DNA of 64,000 nucleotides, from assembly GCF_030263935.1 (NCBI RefSeq), contig NZ_CP127162.1:3605501-3669500 (forward strand), written 5' to 3'. The DNA comes from Paenibacillus polygoni (lineage in GTDB: Bacteria > Bacillota > Bacilli > Paenibacillales > Paenibacillaceae). Shown piece by piece: positions 1 through 8,346 of the stretch. Every line of letters begins with the position of its first letter. Position 1 is the first letter of the stretch. The notes below the pieces were generated by a model, which saw nothing but the letters and a program-made list of their open reading frames with translations, had not been told where the DNA came from and did not search any database. Made by a program: the position numbers and the translations under genes.

Positions 1-1842
1 TTCTTTATCGAGGTCGTCATCACTGAACTGAGTTAACTGCTGTCCTGTCATCACTTTCCCGCCGCGAGGCAGAATACCGAGCTGATGTGCAATCGCTTCT
101 GCGGTAAGAGAATGATCACCTGTAATCATGACTGTCTTAATTCCGGCTCTTCTACAAGTCGCAATGGCATCTCTTGCTTCTTTACGCGGCGGATCAATCA
201 TGCCGGCAAGTCCGACAAATACAAGCTGGCTTTCTGCCTTACACTCATCGTCTACCTGTTCTTCCGGTCTTACTTCACGATAAGCCATGCCCAGCACTCG
301 AAGTGCAGAACTCGCCATTTTCTCATTCGCCTGAATTACTTGCTGCCGGATCGCTGAGGTAAATGGAATGACTTTGTCATCCCATAAAATATAGGCACAT
401 TCCTTAATGAGTACATCTGGTGCACCCTTTGTAAAAATAAGTCTGCCTCCCTGATGTTTCATCAGTACGGACATTAGTTTGCGTTCAGAATCAAAAGGAA
501 ACTCCTGAGCTCGTTCATATAGTCCCGATAAGCTTTGAGGAGACATTCCAAGCTTAGAGGCCAAGGTAACAAGCGCGCCCTCTGTAGGATCCCCCTTTAG
601 TATCCATTCTGTTTCCTCATTGCTCTTTTTATTACGCGTGTCCGTAACCGGTACTTCTTCAATAAGTGCGTTGTTGCATAAACTGCTGACTTGAAGAAGT
701 CTGCGCAAGGATTGATCATTCTTCAGATCTATTACATGATCTTGAAGTGTAATATGACCTACCGGTTTATAGCCTTCTCCTGTGACTTTGAGCTGTCTTC
801 CGCCCTGCCACACATCCGTTACTGTCATTTTGTTCTGAGTTAAGGTTCCTGTCTTGTCTGAACAAATAACAGAAGCTGAACCAAGCGTTTCTACAGAGGG
901 AAGTTTACGAACAATTGCTTTTCGTTTGATCATCCGCTGTACACCAAGCGCAAGTGCGATGGTAACAATAGCAGGCAATCCCTCAGGTATTGCGGCAACC
1001 GCAAGACTTACACCCGCGAGGAACATACCAATGGCAGGCTGTCCATGTAAAATACCAGCTACGACAACGAGTACCGTAAGCACCAGGGATACGATAATCA
1101 GGATCTTTCCAAGCTGTTCCAGGCGGTGCTGAAGCGGTGTTTCCTGTGCTTCTGTATTCTGTATGAGGTCTGCAATTTTCCCCATTTCGGTATCCATTCC
1201 CGTACGAATGACGACCCCTTTTGCCGTTCCTCTCGTAACCATGGTACCCATGAAGCCAACATTCTTGAGGTCTCCAAGCGGAAGATCTTCCTGCTCAATA
1301 GCATTACTGTGTTTACCTACAGGTACTGATTCGCCCGTTAAAGCAGATTCTTCCACGTCACAGTTACTTGTCGTAATAAACCGGATATCCGCAGGGACAC
1401 GGTCTCCGCTTTCCAGAAAAATAATATCGCCCGGTACAAGGTTTTTAGCCGGGATTTGTTCTACTTTTCCATCCCTCAGCACTTTTGACGTAGGAGCTGA
1501 TAATTTTTTTAGTGCGCTAAGAGAACGTTCAGCTCTGAATTCCTGAATAAATCCAAGAATTCCGTTTAATAAAATGATAGCAATGATCGTTATTGCATCC
1601 AGGTATTCACCCAGGAGTCCAGATAACAGCGTAGCTCCTACCAAGACAAGCACCATAAAATCTTTAAACTGATTTAGAAAAAGGGTGATTGGAGAAATTC
1701 CTTTTCCTTCTGACAGCTCATTTGGTCCTGACTTCTTCTGCCTGTTTGCTGCCTCATCCTTGGTTAGACCTAGCTGCGGCTCCACATCTAATTCTGACTT
1801 CAGCTCGTCTGCACCCATCTGATGCCACTTCTTCTGTTCCAT
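1..1842 (-). CDS. Calcium-transporting P-type ATPase (SERCA type), truncated by the window edge
   Basis: Membrane ATPase that should export Ca2+ by a phospho-aspartate cycle. The first 614 codons are visible; the C-terminal part lies beyond base 1. In order: an N-terminal cation-ATPase domain (starts [14 protein letters not shown]), two membrane hairpins, the TGES actuator loop, the PEGLPA motif of M4 typical of IIA pumps, the phosphorylation site CSDKTGTLT with Asp at about residue 329, KGAPDV in the nucleotide domain and MITGDH near the break. The start is an ATG behind GGAGGGG. The gene is transcribed away from rqcH, so the two share a 264-bp intergenic region. The PEGL motif supports Ca2+ rather than heavy-metal transport; Ca2+ versus Mn2+ cannot be settled here. 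Confidence 0.93.
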   Translation of the reverse strand, partial: MEQKKWHQMGADELKSELDVEPQLGLTKDEAANRQKKSGPNELSEGKGISPITLFLNQFKDFMVLVLVGATLLSGLLGEYLDAITIIAIILLNGILGFIQEFRAERSLSALKKLSAPTSKVLRDGKVEQIPAKNLVPGDIIFLESGDRVPADIRFITTSNCDVEESALTGESVPVGKHSNAIEQEDLPLGDLKNVGFMGTMVTRGTAKGVVIRTGMDTEMGKIADLIQNTEAQETPLQHRLEQLGKILIIVSLVLTVLVVVAGILHGQPAIGMFLAGVSLAVAAIPEGLPAIVTIALALGVQRMIKRKAIVRKLPSVETLGSASVICSDKTGTLTQNKMTVTDVWQGGRQLKVTGEGYKPVGHITLQDHVIDLKNDQSLRRLLQVSSLCNNALIEEVPVTDTRNKKSNEETEWILKGDPTEGALVTLASKLGMSPQSLSGLYERAQEFPFDSERKLMSVLMKHQGGRLIFTKGAPDVLIKECAYILWDDKVIPFTSAIRQQVIQANEKMASSALRVLGMAYREVRPEEQVDDECKAESQLVFVGLAGMIDPPRKEARDAIATCRRAGIKTVMITGDHSLTAEAIAHQLGILPRGGKVMTGQQLTQFSDDDLDKE

Positions 1843-1922
1843 ATTCCAAGGTTCCCCTCCCGCTCTTTAGTCCTGTGCCTGTCCAGCTTTTCTTACATGT
1901 GTACATTGCATCAGTCAAAATG

Positions 1923-1975
1923 CCACTTGTCTAATGCCGGACAAACTTCTAAAACTACTGTATTCGGACAAGTGG
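1923..1975. repeat. 9-bp inverted repeat in the divergent ATPase/rqcH promoter region
   Basis: CCACTTGTC at 1923-1931 is the exact complement of GACAAGTGG at 1967-1975. A related CGGACAA occurs twice in direct orientation between and within the arms. There is no U-tract, so it is not a terminator. It could be an operator for either divergent gene; no regulator is recognised. Confidence 0.4.
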
Positions 1976-2106
1976 GGAAATATCACACAAAGAGAGCTCT
2001 TAAGTTTTTGTTCAAACTATGGCATGATAGATGGAGAAGAAATGTACCAACGAAATAAACATGAAATATAAAAACCAACCTGATACAAGATAGGAGAACA
2101 TAGATT

Positions 2107-3846
2107 ATGGCATTAGACGGAATTGTCGTTCGTTCGATCGTGCATGAGCTTCAAGTGCTCATTGGCGGACGCATGAGTAAAATACACCAACCTAACAGTC
2201 GCGATATTGTGATTAGTCTTCGAGCAGGGCGGGAAAATACCAAATTGCTGATCTCAGCTAGTCCTACTTATCCGCGTGTTCAATTCACAAAACAAACGTT
2301 TGTGAATCCATCAGAAGCACCCATGTTCTGTATGCTGCTTCGCAAACACTGCGAAGGAGCCATCATTGAGAACATTAGCCAAGTCGGCATGGAAAGAATT
2401 ATTCATATCGATGTTCGGCAGCGGGACGAAATCGGCGATGTTTCCACGAAAAAAATTATTGTTGAGCTGATGGGCAGACACAGCAATGTAATTCTGGTCG
2501 ATCCTTCCACAGGCAATATTTTAGATGGAATTCACCATGTGACGCCTGCGATCAGCAGTTACCGTGTCATTATGCCTGGATTCTCCTACATGGAACCTCC
2601 AAAGCAGAACAAGGAAAATCCGCTCACCGCAACTCGCTCTTCCTTTGCAGCATATGAGAGCTATGAAGGAAGTGCATCAAAATGGCTGGTAGAAACTTTC
2701 AGCGGACTCAGCCCGCTGATTGCGGAAGAGATTGCATTCCGCGGCAAGCAGAATGACCCAGAAGCAGTACGGGATACAGAACAACTGTGGAATGGTTTCT
2801 CAGAAGTGATGAACCTTGTATCTGGCAACAAGTTCACGCCCGTCATTGCAACGAATGCAAAAGAGAAAATGGTTTTTTCTGCCATTCCTCTCACTCATCT
2901 GAATGAGCATCAAACTTATGATTCAATGAGTGCATGTATGGAAGATTACTACGGGGAAAAAGCAGAACGGGACGTTATCAAACAGAAAGTCAGTGACCTC
3001 CTTCGGTTCCTGCAAAATGAACGTAATAAAAATATTAAAAAACTAGATCATCTGAATGCGGACCTTGCAGAAGCGGATGATGCCGATCAGTACCGAATTT
3101 ACGGTGAACTGCTGTTTTCTTCTCTTCATGCTGTACAAAAAGGAGATACAGAAGCCGTTCTTACGAACTTCTATGATGAAAATCAAGCCGAAGTACGCAT
3201 TCCGCTTGACCCGCTTCTGACTCCATCCGATAACGCTCAGCGTTATTTTAAGAAATACAATAAATACAAAAACAGCCTGCAGATCATTGAGGAGCAGCTA
3301 ATCAAAACGCGCGAAGAGATCATGTACATGGACAACTTATTACAGCAGCTGGCTTCTGCATCCATAAACGATGTCGAAGAGATTCGGGAAGAACTGGTAT
3401 CTGAAGGATATCTTCGAGACCGGAATAAAAAAGGAAATAAGAAAAAGAAAAAGAAGAATCAGCTTCCTTCTCTGCAAGTGTTCACGTCTTCTGACGGCAC
3501 CGAAATTTATGTAGGCAAAAACAATCTGCAAAATGAATACTTGACGAATCGTCTGGCAAGTTCTAATGACACATGGCTTCATACAAAAGATATCCCGGGC
3601 TCACACGTTGTCATTCGTTCCACCTCCTTCTCTGAGCAGACCTTGGAAGAAGCGGCCATGATTGCGGCTTATTACAGCCAGGCCAAAGAATCAAGCAGTG
3701 TGCCTGTGGATTATACGCTCATCCGTCATGTGAAAAAACCGAGCGGCGCAAAACCCGGTTTTGTGATTTACGATAATCAAAAAACACTGTTTGTTACACC
3801 GAGTGAAGATCTAATTAAAAGGCTGCCCAGTCACATTAAGAATTGA
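2107..3846 (+). CDS. rqcH: Ribosome quality-control factor RqcH (NFACT / fibronectin-binding family)
   Basis: Binds stalled 50S-peptidyl-tRNA complexes and recruits tRNA-Ala to add C-terminal alanine tails that mark nascent chains for degradation (family knowledge from B. subtilis RqcH/YloA). The 579 residues match the family. The NFACT-N domain fills the first ~230 residues (IVVELMGRHSN motif), followed by helix-hairpin-helix and long coiled-coil segments (about 290-440), a Lys-rich linker (KKGNKKKKKKN) and the NFACT-R domain with the signature DTWLHTKDIPGSHVVI. The Asp-Arg pair of the NFACT-N domain reads Glu96-Arg97 here, by eye alignment. It is monocistronic; its terminator is split by the IS element just downstream. 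Confidence 0.93.
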   Translation: MALDGIVVRSIVHELQVLIGGRMSKIHQPNSRDIVISLRAGRENTKLLISASPTYPRVQFTKQTFVNPSEAPMFCMLLRKHCEGAIIENISQVGMERIIHIDVRQRDEIGDVSTKKIIVELMGRHSNVILVDPSTGNILDGIHHVTPAISSYRVIMPGFSYMEPPKQNKENPLTATRSSFAAYESYEGSASKWLVETFSGLSPLIAEEIAFRGKQNDPEAVRDTEQLWNGFSEVMNLVSGNKFTPVIATNAKEKMVFSAIPLTHLNEHQTYDSMSACMEDYYGEKAERDVIKQKVSDLLRFLQNERNKNIKKLDHLNADLAEADDADQYRIYGELLFSSLHAVQKGDTEAVLTNFYDENQAEVRIPLDPLLTPSDNAQRYFKKYNKYKNSLQIIEEQLIKTREEIMYMDNLLQQLASASINDVEEIREELVSEGYLRDRNKKGNKKKKKKNQLPSLQVFTSSDGTEIYVGKNNLQNEYLTNRLASSNDTWLHTKDIPGSHVVIRSTSFSEQTLEEAAMIAAYYSQAKESSSVPVDYTLIRHVKKPSGAKPGFVIYDNQKTLFVTPSEDLIKRLPSHIKN

Positions 3847-3891
3847 TCTTCCCCTTTCTTTTCAAAAAAGAAGAATCAAAAAGCAGCGTTC

Positions 3892-3928
3892 TGGTCATAG
3901 CCCCGTCAAGTAGACATTAAAAAAAGAG
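3892..3928 (+). repeat. IS terminal inverted repeat, orfB side
   Basis: Begins TGGTCATAGCCCC and ends AAAAAAAGAG. It matches the opposite end (5140-5176, reverse strand) at about 78% of positions and starts with the 5'-TG expected for IS3-family ends. Confidence 0.8.
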
Positions 3929-3938
3929 GATTTTCCAT

Positions 3939-4745
3939 TTACGCGGCGACTTTTTCCCGGAATTCGATTGGGGAGAGGTCGCCGAGTTTGTTTTGGAAAC
4001 GTTCCTTATTGTAAAATGAAATATACTCCGTAATTTGGCTTCTTGCTTGTTCCAGATTATTAGGCTTTTCCAAATACAGCTTTTCCGTCTTTAAGTGGGA
4101 AAAGAACGACTCGATACAAGCATTGTCATAGCAGTTTCCACGTCGGGAATGACTCCCTGTCAACTGCTTCTCTTCAAGCAACTTAGCATAGCTTTTCGAG
4201 GTATACTGAAACCCTTGGTCCGAATGGAGCAAAGAGGGTCCATCTTTTAGTTGCTGCACAGTGTCCATAACGAGTTTTAGGTCATTGCGCTCGGAGAGTT
4301 CCCAGGCTACTATTTCGTTGTTATATAAATCCATTACAGCCGAGAGATAAGCAAATTCATGCCCAATCCGGACATATGTAATATCTGTCACAAGCTTCTG
4401 CACAGGAGCAGTCGCAGAGAATTCCCGATTTAAGACATTAGGGAACAAGGCCGATGGTTTGCGGCCACAAAACGGACGTTTCTTGCGAATAACAGAACGA
4501 ATCTGAAGTTCTCTCATTAAGCGACGGACCTTCTTGTGATTCACAACGAAGCCTTCTTTTCCTAAAGCAGTACGCATTCGCTTGTAACCGAAATACGGAC
4601 GAATTCGATGAATGCTCAAGATGTGTGCCTTTAGATCTGCATCACGATTTGCTCGTTTCTCTCGATGAACTAAATTCTTCTTCCATTTATAGTAGCCTGC
4701 ACGTGATATTTCAGCGATTCTACATAGCCAAACTACGGGAGCCAC
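3939..4745 (-). CDS. IS150-type transposase OrfB (DDE integrase domain)
   Basis: C-terminal part of the IS3-family transposase. It carries an HTH_21-type region near residues 45-90 and the rve integrase core with the DDE triad: Asp in KLVTDITYV, Asp in LLHSDQGFQYTS, and Glu in NACIESFFSHLK 35 residues later. The ATG at 4745 is probably not the main start. The frame runs open upstream to the slippery heptamer at 4820-4826, so the active enzyme is expected to be an OrfAB fusion reading from 5089 to 3939. No frameshift damage is seen. Confidence 0.93.
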   Translation of the reverse strand: MAPVVWLCRIAEISRAGYYKWKKNLVHREKRANRDADLKAHILSIHRIRPYFGYKRMRTALGKEGFVVNHKKVRRLMRELQIRSVIRKKRPFCGRKPSALFPNVLNREFSATAPVQKLVTDITYVRIGHEFAYLSAVMDLYNNEIVAWELSERNDLKLVMDTVQQLKDGPSLLHSDQGFQYTSKSYAKLLEEKQLTGSHSRRGNCYDNACIESFFSHLKTEKLYLEKPNNLEQARSQITEYISFYNKERFQNKLGDLSPIEFREKVAA

Positions 4746-4750
4746 TTTGC

Positions 4751-5089
4751 TTATTTCTCGAATGGACTGGCACCGGGCTTCGAAATCCAGCTTCCCTCCC
4801 CGTGCAAGTTTGGATTTAGCTTTTTTAGATATTCTACCTGCGCTTTCAGATATGCATTTTCTTCTTCCGCACTACTAAAATGCTTCTTCGCCCAACGTCC
4901 CCGGTAATCCTCAAACCCCTCACCATTTTGGCATTTACGAACCCATGTGATAATCTGGCTCTCACTTTTGATTCCAAACTTCTCCATGATTCGACTGTAC
5001 GTCCACCCTTCTTCTACTCGCAAACGGACAGCCTCTTTCTTCGTTTCTTCACTATATCGATTAAAAGTTTGACCTTTCTTCGCTGACAT
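4751..5089 (-). CDS. IS150-type transposase OrfA (helix-turn-helix)
   Basis: A 112-residue DNA-binding protein of the IS3 family. It has an HTH around the segment RIMEKFGIKSESQIITWVRK and a C-terminal leucine-zipper-like stretch (EENAYLKAQVEYLKKL). The start at 5089 (MSAKKGQTFN) is chosen because GGAGGGG lies just upstream; a longer open frame would begin inside the terminal repeat. Its last residues overlap the -1 frameshift signal, after which the normal frame adds a short unrelated tail. Confidence 0.88.
   Translation of the reverse strand: MSAKKGQTFNRYSEETKKEAVRLRVEEGWTYSRIMEKFGIKSESQIITWVRKCQNGEGFEDYRGRWAKKHFSSAEEENAYLKAQVEYLKKLNPNLHGEGSWISKPGASPFEK
4820..4826 (-). other. Programmed -1 ribosomal frameshift site A AAA AAG
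   Basis: The heptamer AAAAAAG lies in the orfA frame as CTA AAA AAG. A -1 slip gives VEYLKKAKSKLARGG and runs without a stop into OrfB at VAPVVWLCRIAE. This is the standard A6G signal of IS3-family elements. Confidence 0.85.
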
Positions 5090-5139
5090 AACAAAAATCC
5101 CCTCCGGTTTTCCAGTGTTTGAGTTCATTGTAACATGTT

Positions 5140-5176
5140 CTCTTTTTTCACTGTCTACCATGAGGGGATAATACCA
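5140..5176 (-). repeat. IS terminal inverted repeat, orfA side
   Basis: Read on the minus strand it begins TGGTATTATCCCC and ends AAAAAAGAG, matching the other end. The bases after it, TTC, repeat those before the opposite end. Confidence 0.8.
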
Positions 5177-5211
5177 TTCGTTATACGATAGCGAACGCTG
5201 CTTTTTCTGGA

Positions 5212-5248
5212 GGCAAAAGACCTTAGACTAGCTAAAGGGTCTTTTGCC
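5212..5248 (-). terminator. Rho-independent terminator of the PHP gene
   Basis: GGCAAAAGACC (5212-5222) pairs with GGTCTTTTGCC (5238-5248), 5 bp after the PHP stop codon. This is the first of two hairpins downstream of the gene; the second is the one split by the IS. Confidence 0.7.
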
Positions 5249-5253
5249 ATTTC

Positions 5254-6144
5254 TCATTTTTTAGAACTCTGCTCCTGTAGTTGACTCAGAACAGAAGCAC
5301 CTACGGTCACGCTGCCGAGATCCCCGTGGAATACAACTCCTTGCCTCGACCCATGAAAATCAGAACCGCCTGTTACTATCAGGCCGTACTGGTCTGCCAT
5401 TGCAAGATATCGCTTTTCCTCTTCGGGACCGTGATCTGAATGGTAAACTTCAATCCCCGCAGGATGACCATGTTCAATTATTTTTCGAACAAGTTCATCG
5501 TCGCCATAAAGTCCAGGATGGGCAAGCACCGGCGTTCCGCCTGCAGCTCTAATCCAGGCAAATGCATCTTCTGGTGTCACCCGCGGAACACTGACGAAAC
5601 CCGGTTTACCTTCGGCTAAATAAAGATCAAAAGCTTCCCGCATGTCACTAACATATCCTTTTGCTACAAGCGTATCTGCAATATGCGGACGCCCAACAGT
5701 TTCATCCTTTTCCAGTGGTCGACCCATCTCTCGAATGACGTCTTCCATTGAAATGTCGAGCCCAAGCTCATTTAACTTTTCTAGAATAAGGATGTTCCGT
5801 TCCTCACGGGTTCTGCGCAGGGTTTCCAGTCTGCTGAGAAATTCAGCATCTTTTATATCCACATAGTACCCAAGCACATGAATTTCTTTTCTCTCAAGTC
5901 TAGTACTGATCTCGACACCAGGTACAACTACAACTCCATATTCCTCGCCCGCTGCAAGTGCCTCTTCTACGCCTGCAACCGTATCATGATCTGTAATCGC
6001 AACAGCAGCAAGACCTTTGTTAGAAGCGATGCGTACATTCTCTGAAGACGGCTGCATTCCGTCCGATGCCTGGCTATGCGTATGAAGATCACATTTTCCA
6101 TTCACAAGTTCTACATTAACTGTTTCTTTTTCCGATTTATTCAT
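5254..6144 (-). CDS. PHP-domain phosphoesterase (YciV/TrpH-like)
   Basis: Metal-dependent phosphoesterase of the PHP family. Family members hydrolyse nucleoside 3',5'-bisphosphates or act as 5'-3' exonucleases on short RNAs; which applies here is inference. Metal ligands are visible in DLHTHSQASDG, ITDHDTVAG, a Glu in VPGVEIST, HVLGYYVD, LAHPGLYG, HSDHG and SDFHGS, the usual PHP order. The start at 6144 (MNKSEKETVN) follows AAAGGAGG with good spacing, giving 296 residues. It is transcribed alone, convergent with rqcH. Confidence 0.85.
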   Translation of the reverse strand: MNKSEKETVNVELVNGKCDLHTHSQASDGMQPSSENVRIASNKGLAAVAITDHDTVAGVEEALAAGEEYGVVVVPGVEISTRLERKEIHVLGYYVDIKDAEFLSRLETLRRTREERNILILEKLNELGLDISMEDVIREMGRPLEKDETVGRPHIADTLVAKGYVSDMREAFDLYLAEGKPGFVSVPRVTPEDAFAWIRAAGGTPVLAHPGLYGDDELVRKIIEHGHPAGIEVYHSDHGPEEEKRYLAMADQYGLIVTGGSDFHGSRQGVVFHGDLGSVTVGASVLSQLQEQSSKK

Positions 6145-6211
6145 ACGAATGCCTCCTTTCCAATGCTTTGTCATGCTTTATACAATATACACGGATTCAA
6201 GAAAACAAATC

Positions 6212-7144
6212 TTACGATGTGCTTTGTCCGATCCTGCCAATCACGTCTAAATCCTGAGCATACTTTTTCAGATAATTCAAAAAAGTAACGGCTGAGATGG
6301 GCAACATGGAAGACTTCGAATATACCTCATAGAATTCCCGTGAGAATGTAATATCTTTTAAATCAAGCACTTTTACAAGGCCGAGCGCCACTTCATGCTT
6401 CACAGAATAGGGTGAAATGATCGTAATCCCAACACCCGCTTCCACCGCAGATTTAATAGCCCCCGTACTGCCTAGTTCCATGACGGTATTTAGACTTGAT
6501 GGTTCGATCCCTTTATCTTTCATTGCATCTTCCATCACTTGTCTCGTTCCCGATCCTTTTTCTCTTACGATAATGGGATACTCCAGGATATCTTCAAGCT
6601 TTACCTCTTGCAAAAGAACGAGGGGATGCTGTGCAGGAACAATCAGCTTCAATTCATCATGCATGCCTGGCTCTACAATTAGATCTGGATGAGACAGCGG
6701 TGCCTCAATCATACCAAAGTTCAATTGGTTCTTCATAATTCCTTCAACAATCTGTGTGGTATTCATCACATTCATCACGATTGAGATATCAGGATATTTC
6801 TTGCCAAAAGGTCCGAGCAGTCTAGGCAGTACATACTCACCGATGGTCAGGCTCGCTCCGATTAATAAGCGTCCCTGCAGCCTGTCTGTGTAGGCGGCTA
6901 CCGCTTCATCCGTTTCACGAAATAACTCCATACTTCTCAGTGCATAAGGAAGCAGGGCCTCACCCGCTTCAGAAAGCTCTATTTTTTTAGTAGAACGATG
7001 AATTAATTTGGTTCCGAAATAATCTTCAAGTGATTGAATTTGCATCGTAACCGCAGGCTGCGTCATATGCAGTGCTTGAGCGGCTGCCGAGAAACTCCCT
7101 TTTTCCGCCACTGTATAAAAGATATGTAATTGGTGAAAATTCAT
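6212..7144 (-). CDS. LysR-family transcriptional regulator (CysL-like)
   Basis: DNA-binding regulator of 310 residues. It has an N-terminal winged HTH (SFSAAAQALHMTQPAVTMQIQ, about 18-38) and a C-terminal periplasmic-binding-like effector domain starting at about residue 90 (RLLIGASLTIGEYVLP). The GAS(L/F)TIGEY motif resembles the CysL/CbbR branch, which often controls sulfur or carbon assimilation; the effector is unknown. The start at 7144 (MNFHQLHIF) follows GGGGGAG. No obvious target is divergent to it; a terminator separates it from the gene upstream. Confidence 0.85.
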   Translation of the reverse strand: MNFHQLHIFYTVAEKGSFSAAAQALHMTQPAVTMQIQSLEDYFGTKLIHRSTKKIELSEAGEALLPYALRSMELFRETDEAVAAYTDRLQGRLLIGASLTIGEYVLPRLLGPFGKKYPDISIVMNVMNTTQIVEGIMKNQLNFGMIEAPLSHPDLIVEPGMHDELKLIVPAQHPLVLLQEVKLEDILEYPIIVREKGSGTRQVMEDAMKDKGIEPSSLNTVMELGSTGAIKSAVEAGVGITIISPYSVKHEVALGLVKVLDLKDITFSREFYEVYSKSSMLPISAVTFLNYLKKYAQDLDVIGRIGQSTS

Positions 7145-7190
7145 CGATACTCCCCCCCTGGCCTTCCTCATATTGTAACCGAATTATACC

Positions 7191-7217
7191 AAAAAAAAGT
7201 GTGCAGCTTCTGCACAC
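7191..7217 (-). terminator. Rho-independent terminator between the 145-aa gene and the lysR gene
   Basis: On the minus strand GTGTGCAG/CTGCACAC forms a tight stem (7199-7217) followed by eight T. It ends the 7294-7731 transcript, including the 21-bp repeats. Confidence 0.85.
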
Positions 7218-7222
7218 CTTAT

Positions 7223-7286
7223 CTTCACTACATTACAAACCTTCTTCACTACATTTACAAAAAACTTCACTACATTTACAAAAAAA
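7223..7286. repeat. Three tandem 21-bp repeats in a 3' untranslated region
   Basis: Unit CTTCACTACATTTACAAAA(AA). Copies at 7244-7264 and 7265-7285 are identical; the copy at 7223-7243 differs by a missing T and its final bases. They lie between the stop of the 145-aa gene and its terminator. The last codons of that gene contain a related GTAAACGTAGATAAG (minus strand), so the array may derive from duplication of the stop region. Confidence 0.8.
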
Positions 7287-7293
7287 GTCCTGC

Positions 7294-7731
7294 TTATCTA
7301 CGTTTACGGCTGTTCTTGACCAGTGTCATGCGCCTAGAATGACGCAACCAGGAATAATAAGTTTTGAGATCTCGAAGTTCCATCGTCTCCGACATTCTTC
7401 CAAGAAACGTTACAATAATCATTTTGTGAAGGGGGTTACCTGTAATATCATATTCACCAGGTAGTTCTGCGAATTCCGCAACCACGACAAGATCGCCATC
7501 AATTAAATATACATCTTGTTCATTTCGATAGTAAGGTGAGATCCTGTTCTGTTTGAGGCATTCCCAAAGCCATGCTGCAATGTTCTCAAAATCATTATTA
7601 TCTTGTCTGACTCGGTCAACATATCGAAGTTTCGCATGGTTCGTTATGACAATGTCAGCCACTCTTTTATCACCCAAAGCCACAAAAAAAGGTTCGTAGG
7701 TGCTCCAACGTTGCATCAACTTGTCACGCAT
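7294..7731 (-). CDS. Conserved hypothetical protein (145 aa)
   Basis: Not recognised with confidence. It is soluble, with no signal peptide or membrane segment. It has an ITNHAKLRYVDRVRQ segment, reminiscent of the HAxxR motif of DUF4258-type or BrnT-like folds, then YLIDGDLVVVAEF and ITGNPLHKMIIVTFLG strands and a very basic tail (KNSRKRR). It has its own terminator. The position next to ylbG/ylbF suggests an old chromosomal gene rather than a transferred one. Family placement is only a guess from the motif. Confidence 0.6.
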   Translation of the reverse strand: MRDKLMQRWSTYEPFFVALGDKRVADIVITNHAKLRYVDRVRQDNNDFENIAAWLWECLKQNRISPYYRNEQDVYLIDGDLVVVAEFAELPGEYDITGNPLHKMIIVTFLGRMSETMELRDLKTYYSWLRHSRRMTLVKNSRKRR

Positions 7732-7912
7732 GGGATATCACTCTCCACAAGATAGGTCTTTCTATCTACATATTTATCCAATATATTACATCATTAGTCC
7801 CGGAATCTCAAGTTGAAAATTAAGATTCTGTCTCCATAAATCCTAAATCCTGTAATTTAGAATCGCAGAGCTAAGTCACTAGCACTATTTATTCATGCCC
7901 AGATAAAACAAC

Positions 7913-7938
7913 AGGAGCGGCCAAAGGCAGGCCGCTCC
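7913..7938 (-). terminator. Terminator hairpin after ylbG
   Basis: GGAGCGGCC/GGCCGCTCC with a 7-8 nt loop and a T-rich run (TGTTGTTTTAT) on the minus strand, about 45 bp beyond the ylbG stop. Confidence 0.65.
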
Positions 7939-7945
7939 AATCTAT

Positions 7946-7966
7946 AACCTATTCAAAAAGTCAGCA
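7946..7966. repeat. 21-bp intergenic repeat, copy 1
   Basis: AACCTATTCAAAAAGTCAGC followed by A; exactly repeated at 33377-33397. It lies between the ylbG stop and its terminator. Confidence 0.7.
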
Positions 7967-7981
7967 TATACCTAGCATTCG

Positions 7982-8251
7982 TTAACCGATACCGCCATAA
8001 AAGCTGGTCTTATCCGGAACATCTTTACTATACTCTGTCTTAATTTCATTACGATAAGATCGTTCTATTTTGCGTACATAAGAGAGTTTACGTACGTTCT
8101 TCATTGTATCTTCCGCACGTTCCGCATTCACATACATTACGACATAGTGCATTTTTTTGGAAATATAATGTACGGTTCCATACTTGTCTAAATTGCGCGC
8201 AGCTTTTACATCACTTACCCATATGATATATCCTGTTCGTTCCGCAAACAT
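7982..8251 (-). CDS. ylbG: YlbG/DUF2129 family protein
   Basis: Small cytoplasmic protein (89 aa) of the UPF0298/DUF2129 family, function unknown. The family signature GYIIWVSDVKAARNLDKYG...HYISKKMHYVVMYVNA is clear. It lies downstream of ylbF in the same orientation with a 95-bp gap, the order found in B. subtilis. The tail (KTSFYGGIG) extends past the conserved core. Confidence 0.85.
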   Translation of the reverse strand: MFAERTGYIIWVSDVKAARNLDKYGTVHYISKKMHYVVMYVNAERAEDTMKNVRKLSYVRKIERSYRNEIKTEYSKDVPDKTSFYGGIG

Positions 8252-8346
8252 GCGAATTTCACCTCTTTTGTAGGATTTGCATCTCTTTCTATCTATTGCA
8301 AAATCCTCTTACCAGAATTCCATTCTGGTAAGCGATTCTATACATA

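Larger units (their letters stand above)
3892..5176 (-). mobile_element. IS3-family insertion sequence (IS150-type), complete
   Basis: A 1285-bp element bounded by imperfect 37-bp terminal inverted repeats. Both begin TGGT, contain CCCC and share GTAGACA, and both end in AAAAAAGAG on the inner side. A 3-bp direct duplication TTC flanks it (3889-3891 and 5177-5179), the size expected for this group. It carries orfA and orfB joined by a -1 slippery site. Intact ends, target duplication and open frames suggest a recent and possibly active insertion. No second copy lies in this window. Confidence 0.9.
3878..5206. terminator. Bidirectional terminator hairpin split by an IS element
   Basis: AAAAAGCAGCGTTC (3878-3891) is exactly complementary to GAACGCTGCTTTTT (5193-5206). 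Removing the IS and one copy of its TTC target duplication rejoins the two arms into a stem of about 15 bp, extendable to 19 with one wobble pair and an ACG loop. The outer A5/T5 tracts provide a U-run on either strand. It would have served the convergent genes rqcH and the PHP gene; now the arms are 1.3 kb apart. Confidence 0.8.

Noticed and set aside
1..1842. Plus-strand open frames within the ATPase region
   Set aside because: They are antisense shadows of a clearly conserved P-type ATPase with all motifs on the minus strand.
7223..7286. Short repeat array considered as CRISPR
   Set aside because: Units are directly adjacent with no spacers, only three copies, and no cas genes nearby.
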